From positions 578,426 to 642,425 of the forward strand of contig JAQGDQ010000096.1 of assembly GCA_030141605.1 (NCBI GenBank): 64,000 nt of DNA. Direction: 5' to 3'. A model generated the notes under the pieces. That model saw only the letters and a program-made list of their open reading frames with translations, searched no databases and was not told where the DNA came from. Shown here piece by piece: positions 56,601-64,000 of the stretch. The stretch comes from Tubiluchus corallicola (taxonomy: Eukaryota > Priapulida > Priapulimorpha > Priapulimorphida > Tubiluchidae). The stretch's first letter is position 1, and every line of letters starts with the position of its first letter. The translations under genes and the position numbers were made by a program.

Positions 56601-58005
56601 GCGCTCTAGATAACTGGCTAGTCTGCCTAGCGGTAGAGCCAGCACTGACCATGTTTATATAAAAAATAGTCAATGGATCAATTGATAAAGTCCTTTAATG
56701 GGTTTAATCCACAGGACAAATTACTATTTTAGTGGAATTCTACGAGTGTGAATAGATATTAGTTTAGAGAGTTCACTTTTAGCTTATTAAATAATTATTC
56801 TCTTACTTTGTCGGACTTAACTAGCTGAGTTGGGAGGTTATTATTACCCTGTATAACTGTTTTTCACGACTTTGTAGGCAGCCAGATTCTTCTGAAAGCA
56901 AAAAAGGCAGTTTTTGTAATTTGTCATTTAACTTTTTGGATTATTTGTAGTTGATAACGGGTATCAGGCATGAGAACTTCCGCATTTCTGTTTATAAAGC
57001 AGGAGTTATGTGTGTTCACCTATATAACTGTCATAATGGAGCCCAACCTGCTTTGCAAACACTTACAATTGTTGGAAGCAAGTGAAGCTGTTCACTTAGA
57101 ATGGCGGCACAATTGAGGTTCGTCAAAATGATATCTAATAGCCAGGAAAAGCGTGGTTTCCTCTAGAAGGAAGTGATTGTTACACCTAGTTTGTAACTAT
57201 GCATGTGTACGTAAACCCGTATATTTTTATTCTTGTGGAATCAAACATGTAACCAAATTTTATTACAGTAAAATGACGAGAGTAAAAATGATCTGATAAA
57301 ACTTAGTCACACTTAATCTTTGAAAGGGCCGGCCTAGAAAATTCGAAGCGTCATGCTACAAAACAAGTCCCACGTTTGGATGTACCCTGTGCATATGAAA
57401 AGCTTGAAGATAAAATAAAATTGTCAGTTCCGGTAATCAGAACACAACATTGGATATAACAGTTGTCATCTTCATCACTAGCCTAAAAGCGTGGAGGAAT
57501 AATAAAACCGTAATTAACGTACTAACCTGACATTGTTCGAATAAATCAATTCGTACAGCGAACTTGAGGTTTAGTTTAAACTTTATTTATTTAACGTAAA
57601 TTTAAAATACCTATTACGTGTGTATCTCCACGGTGCAAAGTGCTAATATAATAATAATGGGCATCACAACTAATCTAGTTCTTCCTTAGATCAAATAAGA
57701 GGGTCAAATACAATTTGGAGATAATTAACATTCTATAAATGAGCAGTTTACACGTTAATTCATAAGAACAACAATAATAAAAACAGCAATAATAAGATAC
57801 ATTTACAAAGTGATTTGCTGATTAATCATTTAGTAGAAAATTTCTATTGTATTGTAAAGCGAGAGTTTGATTTTATAAACTGCAGTAATGAATTGCGTAG
57901 AATATAGCAAGATTGATGGCCAGCTTTCAGCTTATCGAATACATTTCTGTATAGAACTGCAGGATTATAATTTTGTAAGGAAATCTTGTGGTTGAGCAGT
58001 ACAAA
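53655..58005. other. Mostly empty intergenic stretch
   Basis: AT-rich sequence without recognised genes, apart from the open frame at 55269-55604. A minus-strand AATAAA (TTTATT at about 57582) could serve the TTLL4-like gene, about 420 bases after its stop. Confidence 0.4.
55269..55604 (-). other. Unexplained 111-codon open frame, possible exon
   Basis: The minus strand is open from just after a TGA (55605-55607) to a TAA (55269-55271). There is no ATG until about the middle, so if real it is an internal or last exon. It reads basic and protein-like: KFLKRLHIRNPSTLNTTSTT, SKGGKKRGKRARSKFNRPNW, ISNAIYVTAYSMKELVSWF, SQPSRRGRRL. Acceptor candidates exist inside (GATTTCAG near 55530). No family was recognised. 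It could be a terminal exon of an unseen gene or part of a decayed transposase. Confidence 0.25.
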
Positions 58006-59703
58006 TTAAATGAAACAAGAACTCGGATTGAAAAGACAAGAAGTTTCAGTGTGATGAAATTTTGAGCCCAGCTCTTTCAAGCGCTTTAGACCTTCTTCAG
58101 GGCTATTGTGATATTTCCTCGTCCACGCGTCCAGCAATAAATTACTGTAACTTTTTCTTTGAAAATATTTCAAGTATTTGTGAGATGTTGGACTGGGAAA
58201 GATACGCTCAAAATCACCACGTCTGTGATACTCATCTTCTGCTTCAGCAAGCTCACCTACGTCGGCTGGAGTGAGATCATCCAGAATACTTTCGACTACT
58301 TCGTCTTCAGTTGCTTTCGTGATGAAATAGCTTCGCTTTTCTCTCTCAAATGGCGCGAGATTGAAATCAGGCAGTGTTGAGGGTACATTGGAGTCATGCT
58401 GTGACGTAGAAATGTTTTTTCGTTTTACAAAAAGCTGTTTGGATTTGTTAGGCAAATGATATCCAGCCATATTAAGAAAGTCCGTTATCATCTGTGTAAC
58501 GAAAGTTGGCTTTGCAACGCCCGGGCTGACATTGCATTCTAATAACCATGGCTTTAATTTGTTGTCCAGTAAAATGTCATATCCGTACAATTCATGGTGC
58601 GAGTAGGAACTGCGCCCATAAGTGTTCAAGGCGTCATTTAAGTCAGATTCACAGCTGATAAACTGCTTCACCACCATGTCTTTGATTTTCGACCATAGTT
58701 CCTCCGTCTTAAGGCCTTTTCTTTTTAAATAATGCCACAAAGCTGACAAAGACCATCTGTGTGGCGCTTCTCCAAAACTGGTGAATCGTTTTGTGTGATA
58801 GTCAGAATTTTTTGTATTAATAGCAGTATTTGTTAAATGCACAAAATCATTTTCCAGTTCATCAGAGGCAATGGTATAGTTATTTGTTGCAAACCGAACC
58901 GTTCCTGTCCTGTGAATGTAGATTCTTAATGGTTCTAGTGAAGGAACGTACACGTACAACCTTATGTCAAATTTCCGTCTTTCAATCTGGTAGGGCTTTG
59001 AAATATACTTTTGGATAATAACATCTCCTCTTGGAAACTGATAGTTGTTGTTGATTATCTTGATTCCCTTACCAGAGTGTTTTTCAGGCGGCTTGGTGAT
59101 CCACATGTTCTTCTTGGGATTTCTTGCAGAATACCTTAAAAATGCAAGCATTTCTTCGGGTAGAATGAAAGTCAAAGGTATAAAGTTGAACTCCTTCTGT
59201 CCGTGCAAATAGCGCATGCGCAGAAATTTCTTCCAAAAAGTATCTTTCCGCGTGCACAGCGGCATCGAAGCTGGAAAGTGGTCAATCTTCTGGTACGGTG
59301 ACAAATATTTATATTGAGAAGTTCTCTTTGGCAAACACCAACACCCAATCCACGTATTATCTTCTGTTAAACGAATATTGGAATGCTCTGTGATCAATTC
59401 TTCGACTATCTCAGCGTCTGATTTTGGTCGTTTAACCTTCACTTTTAGTAGCCTTTTATCTAAACTTGGAAGCTCTTCAACAATTTGACCAGGTAAACCG
59501 AAGTTGATTGCAGGTACAACGTTAGGGAAGAGACTAGGCATCAGCGCTGGAATGAACCGTGGACATTCTCGAATCAGTGAACTGTTCAACAGTGCTTCAT
59601 CGTTGCTCGAAACTTTCGCTATTAACAAAATCACAATAAACTGAAAAATTAAAGCCATTTGTGATCCATGAAATGGCCAAGATTTTAACAGCAAATACAT
59701 CAT
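58006..59703 (-). CDS. TTLL4-like tubulin--tyrosine ligase family protein, intronless, with N-terminal hydrophobic segment
   Basis: One uninterrupted 565-codon ORF. The TTL (ATP-grasp) domain spans about residues 55-420. TTLL4-type lead-in MPSLFPNVVPAINF (55-68), WIGCWCLP (118-125), KIDHFPASMPLCTRKDTFWK (139-158), ATP-site KPPEKHSGKGIKI (204-216), IIQKYISKPYQI (229-240), KFDIRLYVYV (244-253), FVHLTNTAIN (287-296), YGYDILLDNKLKPWLLECN (373-391, with the acidic residues and Asn that bind Mg-ATP), then MITDFLNMAGYHLP. Family members add glutamate or glycine chains to tubulin and some other proteins; TTLL4 starts glutamate side chains. It looks catalytically intact. Residues 17-33 (ALIFQFIVILLIAKVSS) form a signal peptide or anchor if the first or second ATG is used, which is odd for a cytosolic enzyme family. 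Intronless in an intron-rich region, so a retrocopy is possible; no poly(A) tract seen. Confidence 0.85.
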   Translation of the reverse strand: MMYLLLKSWPFHGSQMALIFQFIVILLIAKVSSNDEALLNSSLIRECPRFIPALMPSLFPNVVPAINFGLPGQIVEELPSLDKRLLKVKVKRPKSDAEIVEELITEHSNIRLTEDNTWIGCWCLPKRTSQYKYLSPYQKIDHFPASMPLCTRKDTFWKKFLRMRYLHGQKEFNFIPLTFILPEEMLAFLRYSARNPKKNMWITKPPEKHSGKGIKIINNNYQFPRGDVIIQKYISKPYQIERRKFDIRLYVYVPSLEPLRIYIHRTGTVRFATNNYTIASDELENDFVHLTNTAINTKNSDYHTKRFTSFGEAPHRWSLSALWHYLKRKGLKTEELWSKIKDMVVKQFISCESDLNDALNTYGRSSYSHHELYGYDILLDNKLKPWLLECNVSPGVAKPTFVTQMITDFLNMAGYHLPNKSKQLFVKRKNISTSQHDSNVPSTLPDFNLAPFEREKRSYFITKATEDEVVESILDDLTPADVGELAEAEDEYHRRGDFERIFPSPTSHKYLKYFQRKSYSNLLLDAWTRKYHNSPEEGLKRLKELGSKFHHTETSCLFNPSSCFI

Positions 59704-59783
59704 TTTGTATATACTGTGCCAACATATAAACTTGGTTAACCTAAAACCGGTTTACTACTATATTATGACTCCTACAGTAATTT
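59704..59783. promoter_or_regulatory. Short divergent gap between TTLL4-like gene and gag pseudogene
   Basis: Only about 80 bases separate the TTLL4-like ATG (minus strand, 59703) from the TAA that opens the gag frame (plus strand). No LTR end, primer-binding site or TATA box could be recognised. The 5' UTR or promoter of the TTLL gene must therefore overlap the gag remnant, or the start lies downstream of a removed 5' part. Confidence 0.35.
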
Positions 59784-61064
59784 GCTGCCCCGATACTGCC
59801 TATCGAAAATCAAACGGAAGCCACTTCGCTGCCAGCACGGCAAAATACTGCATCCAGGGGTCAAGTATTGCTAAATGAAACTACGTCACAGGTAAATCAA
59901 CCAGCGCAGGGCGGATCGCTGTCACAACAAGACGCTACACAGCCTACACTTGCAAGGATGCAAATGTGTCTACAATCGCAACAACAGATGCTCCAAATGC
60001 TTCAAGAAGAACGAGAACGCGAACGAAAAGAAGAGCTAGAGTTAATCCTAGAGTCGGTGAAAAAGAAACCCGTCAGCAGTCCGCCACCGCATATGTCATC
60101 AGATTCTACTACGAATTTTACAATCGCGAGGCTCCCGAAAATCGAACTAGCAAAATTTAACGGCAACGCATTAGAATGGAACAATTTCAGGGAATCATTT
60201 AAAATCAACGTTGACAGCAGACAACTCAGCAACAAACAGAAATTAGACTATCTACATCGAGTTTTAGAAGGACCAGCGTATGACAAAATTAAAGGGTTGG
60301 GAATGGAAGGCGACAAGTACAGTGAAGCAGTCACTATTTTGAAGAATTTTTACGGCAATCCCGGTTTTTAAGAGAAAAGGCACTGGGAGTCCCTGAAAGC
60401 AGTTCCGCACGTGAAAGAAAACCTGAGTAACCTTGAACAATTTACCGGTGAAATACGCCCAGTTACTATATCGCTCAAACGTCAAGGCATTACAAATCAA
60501 GCCCTCGACACTCACGTGACGGAGTTAGTAGGAAAGCTACCTAAATATCTGACGGAAGAAATGAATAGATTTCGGCTGTATCAAGGCAAAAAGAGAGATG
60601 CAGTAAAGATGGAAGAATTAATTTCATTTTTGCAAGACTACCAAGAAGTAAATTTACATCGAACCAATGAAGGACAAGTTAAGAAAACACAGCTGCGGAA
60701 CCAGGGTTCTGGAACAGAAAAAGCTATCCCTACTGCAAATTTTATTCAGAATGTTCCCAGAAATAAACTGAGATGCGCCTTTTGTGAAAAAGACAATCAC
60801 TACAGTGACGAATGCAAGAAGATGGTAGATCCAAAAAAAAACGCAAGGAAATAATAGCCAATGCTAAAAGATGCTACACATGCTTGAATACCCGACACTT
60901 AATGAAAGACTGCAACAGACAGAAGCCATGTTTCCACTGCAAAAGTACCAGTCACAACTCAGCGCTCTGCGAGAAACGAGAGAAGATTTTATCTTCCCAA
61001 CATTTAGCTGTACAGACAGAACCAAGCGTCACTGAAACCATAGTTAAGCAACATTCAATTTGAG
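59784..61064 (+). pseudogene. BEL/Pao-type retrotransposon gag, broken and truncated
   Basis: The plus strand is open from after a TAA at about 59781. Gln-rich and Glu/Arg-rich coiled N-terminus, then ARLPKIELAKFNGNALEWNN (the DUF1759 gag start of BEL/Pao elements), LDYLHRVLEGPAYDKIKGL, and YSEAVTILKNFYGNPGF. Then comes an in-frame TAA at about 60369, after which the same frame continues HWESLKAVPHVKEN and THVTELVGKLPKYLTEEM. A frameshift lies in a run of nine A at about 60834. Three Cys-rich knuckles follow: CAFCEKDNHYSDEC, CYTCLNTRHLMKDC and CFHCKSTSHNSALC. Coding stops at about 61050, where the 2.9-kb repeat block begins, so protease, reverse transcriptase and integrase are absent. No ATG is evident at the start and no LTR is seen. 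Confidence 0.85.
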
Positions 61065-63940
61065 AGAATAAGACTTAAAGTTTGAAAAGCTACATTAAAC
61101 TTTACAGCAAAGTTATTAGTATTGGAATGGAAATTTTTTGCATATTATAGATAACTGATTTTCAAAATGGTACTAACTACTTCCTTTTCTTCATTATTAC
61201 ACTGAAAAATCAATAATCAGCAAAAAACTTTGGAATAAGTTTGCAATTCCCCATACAAATTAAATACCCCAAACCTAACCATAACCCAATCCTAACCTTA
61301 TCGTTAGTCCTAACAACAACACCAACCTTGACCCTGATCGTAATCCTAACCCTAATCCTTACATGCTTCTGGAACTAATTTTTTGTGTGTGGGGAATTGT
61401 AAACTTTAGCCAGAACTTCTATTGTTGCAAACGTCAAATGTTAATAAGTTTTCAAGACCGTTGTAACAATAGTGATTTTTTTAAAGATGGCTGTCAGAAC
61501 TTCTGTATAAAAATCTGTATTTTATATTCATTAAAATGTTACTTCCATTATAACTCTTTATTAAATAATGGTTGCTACTACTTGTTTATGTTTTGGTACT
61601 TAAATGCTTAAATGCTATGACTTATTAGTGAAGAAACATTCAAAATAGCTGCTGTATAAATGCCAGATTTAGAGTTAAGGAGACATCACTGTTTTTGTAT
61701 TTGGTTTCTATGGAAGACATACCTACTGACATTCTATTATGAATTTATATCTTTATTTAAGTTATTATTACGTGTGGCACAAGGTGGCCAAACAGTATAA
61801 TGCTATAATATAAAAATGTTGTGCATGTTACGTCTATTTACTTTAGTAAACAAACACAAATGCATTTGCTTTTAAATTTTTTGTCTGTAGATAGTTCCAC
61901 TGTCAAAACCACTCATCATTATCATCATCAGCCATTATTATCAGCACATTCATCAATATTTTTATCATCAGCATTATGTAAGTGTACTTGAAAATAAAGT
62001 TTTTTTGTCCTATTTTTAACATCAGATATATTTAGACTGAAACGGTAGCAGGCTTTGCAACTAGTGCTCTTCTATAACACGCAGTTCACACATAGGTTTT
62101 CCCTAATAATACAAATCTTTTCTATTCTATTGATTTCAGTTTAATTCTTCGCCACTGCAATGCGTCGTTGTAGTCTAGGTAAAATAGTCTTGGTGAGATA
62201 TCATCTCAGATGAGCTATTTTTGTTTTGCTTATGGAATATATTCACCATATGTTATAATCATTTACTTTTGTACAATTAATACTTGCTACTGCCGTTAAC
62301 TAGGTCAGTGTTTCTGCTTCTTGCTTCAATACTGTAGAATGTTTATCAATTTTTCTCAGTTTCTATTTCTAACTAATCTCACTGCTCTTGTCTAGTTTTG
62401 TTTTGCATATTCCTCGTCTTATGTAGTTTGCCGAATGTCTTGCTGAACTTTTATTTGAGTCTGGGGGTGTGGAGTGATTTTTTAATTTGCTTAATGTGCA
62501 AACATATACTGTCGAGTTACTTATTTATTGCAAGTTCTGCTGGCACTGATTATTCATTGTTTTCACACTCATTCAGTATTTCATTTGAAATTTATTTTAA
62601 AGCCTTCTAGCTACAGTTAAACAAAATATCAATTTAGATTTAGATTTAGATTTATTTATTTATTCATTCATTTAATGCAATATTATACAAAATATTACAG
62701 TTACAGAATTGACAATGTATTGCAGTGCTATGAGTATAGTAGAAGAAATTAATTTATAAGCTAAGCTCAACACGGATAGGCCTTAATTATAACATAGATA
62801 AACACAGACATAACACTGACATGTCATGCGAAACAACTAGGCTAAATTTTAAATTGACCAATTCGCAAAATTGCTACACAATGTCTCTTTACAGACAGAA
62901 ATATTCTCATTAATTTACAAAAAACAAGCAGTAGCTACATACTAATTAGGCACTAGTTGTTTATTCCTTATGCAGTGAAAACAAAGAAGGATAAAGAAAT
63001 TGGCATGAAGTCTTACTGCAAGATTTCAAAAATTACTGCATGAGCTGCTTAAATTCGATTGCAAGTTAATGTTAGATCTGTACCGTGTTGTAATAGCCAC
63101 ATGACCAGTATTTCATCAAGTTTGTAACATGGATTTAAATGCCCAGACAACATATCAAGCAATACTTTAAGTGTCCCACTCATGGGTTATTTTTGCCATG
63201 CAATCGGATGCAGTTATTTTATAGGTTTTACACGTCAAATGTAGACACAGGAAAGTTCAAGTTTGACTTAGTTAAATCAAATGTAGATGCATTACTTTGA
63301 ATAAATCGGTAATTAACTTATTTCAAGTGCAAATTACAAAAAGATAAACCAAATTAAAATTATATTTTATGGTCATGGTGTTATCGGCAGCATCAATTTT
63401 TTTATATTATATTTAATTAATTTGCAACTATTTGTATGGACGTTAATACATTTTTCAAATGTAAAGAAAATTTTTATTTGATAAGAACACTTAAAAGCGG
63501 TGTACATAAATAAGTTAACAATTATACAACTATTAATATATACACTATTCTACATTTTATTTGTCAACGTTTTACAAAAACATTTTTTTGAATAATTAAT
63601 GAAATCTGCAAAATTAAACTTGTAATCAATGCTCAACACCAGCATTTTAAATATACGCTGACTCATGAACAATAAATAAACAACAAACATGAACAAAAAT
63701 TTAATACAAACAAACTTTACATCAGAATATCATCGTTGGTTAAGCAGCGTGGTACATACTGCTGCATATGCCGAAAATAATTGGCTGCATCTGCGCGTGG
63801 GGTTATGATATTAATAGACTGTTCTGCCAACTGAGCTAATGTTACCATTCTCTGATCGTGATTCTGCACTAGAAGATTTTCTCTAATATCTGCAAGAAGA
63901 TGCTCCATTTCAGCCTTCCACTGACTGAATACGTTTTCGA
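61051..63940. repeat. 2.9-kb repeat block, copy 2 (matches 47156-50052)
   Basis: Begins at ACATTCAATTTGAGAG directly after the gag coding sequence and stays collinear with copy 1 to ACGTTTTCGA at 63940. Small differences are scattered (for example GAGAGAATAAG against GAGAAAATAAG). It includes the same telomere-like tract and the left end of the Tc1/mariner-type element at 63222, meaning that the transposon insertion predates the duplication. Confidence 0.9.
61267..61361. repeat. Degenerate telomere-like CCTAA tract, copy 2
   Basis: Identical in arrangement to the tract at 47372-47466 (CCTAACC / CCTTATC / CCTAACCCTAATCC). Confidence 0.7.
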
Positions 63941-64000
63941 CAATATTTAAAAAGGGAAAATAAGGAGAAAGCCTCTTAATTTGAAATGGTAGGCCCAAGT
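63222..64000 (-). mobile_element. Second copy of the Tc1/mariner-type transposon, cut by the window edge
   Basis: The left TIR TAGGTTTTACACGTCAAATG starts at 63222, one base different from copy 1. The transposase C-terminus is on the minus strand at 63717-63998 and reads SPYFPFLNIVENVFSQWKAE, then LLADIRENLLVQNHDQRMV and PRCLTNDDILM. It retains the PYFPFLN region that copy 1 lost. The rest of the gene lies beyond the right edge. Confidence 0.75.

Noticed and set aside
58062-59018. Plus-strand ORFs opposite the TTLL4-like gene
   Set aside because: Shadows of the long, well-conserved minus-strand gene.

Overview
The window is AT-rich, intron-rich animal nuclear DNA, and probably not from a vertebrate. 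Coding exons are short (about 80-310 bases), with GT-AG introns of a few hundred to a few thousand bases. The flanks and introns carry BEL/Pao-type and other gag remnants, LINE 3' ends, tRNA-derived SINEs, hAT, PIF/Harbinger, Tc1/mariner-type and pogo/Tigger DNA transposon remnants, and microsatellites. An axonemal gene (AXDND1) and a gamma subunit of the mannose-6-phosphate tagging enzyme (GNPTG) fit a ciliated metazoan. The phylum cannot be fixed from this sequence alone.

Layout. Positions 1-1477: the first two coding exons of SURF2 on the minus strand; the rest lies off the left edge. Positions 2684-22029: AXDND1 on the plus strand, 24 coding exons, head-to-head with SURF2. Its introns hold SINEs, a very regular 76-bp minisatellite, a 36-bp tandem repeat, two hAT-like miniature elements and polypurine microsatellites. 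Positions 23305-28649: a complete five-exon TSR3 gene on the minus strand, tail-to-tail with AXDND1. Positions 28650-38270: a region rich in transposable elements, with a small TIR element, gag remnants, a miniature Harbinger element with an N-terminal ORF, and a 749-bp TG...CA element with 38-bp inverted ends. Positions 38271-46532: seven exons of GNPTG on the plus strand, lacking the signal-peptide exon. TSR3 and GNPTG are divergent, as they are in human. Positions 47156-50052: a block repeated almost exactly at 61051-63940, carrying degenerate telomere-like sequence and the 3' half of a TA-flanked DDE transposon. The full 1.94-kb transposon occupies 49331-51274 in the left copy. Positions 52674-53654: a decayed pogo/Tigger transposase. 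Positions 53655-58005: mostly empty, apart from one unexplained 111-codon open frame. Positions 58006-59703: an intact intronless TTLL4-like ligase on the minus strand, with an N-terminal hydrophobic segment. It starts about 80 bases from a divergent BEL/Pao-type gag pseudogene (59784-61064), which is cut off where the second repeat block begins.

The cellular genes do not form one pathway. AXDND1 (axoneme) and the TTLL4-like ligase (tubulin glutamylation family) are linked to cilia. TSR3 modifies 18S rRNA, SURF2 is a nucleolar/5S RNP-associated family, and GNPTG acts in the Golgi on lysosomal hydrolases. I found no undescribed multi-gene system. The most unusual items are the 76-bp minisatellite with conserved decoy RNA signals, the hairpin-rich TG...CA element, the duplicated 2.9-kb block, and the intronless secretory-looking TTLL gene beside a gag.
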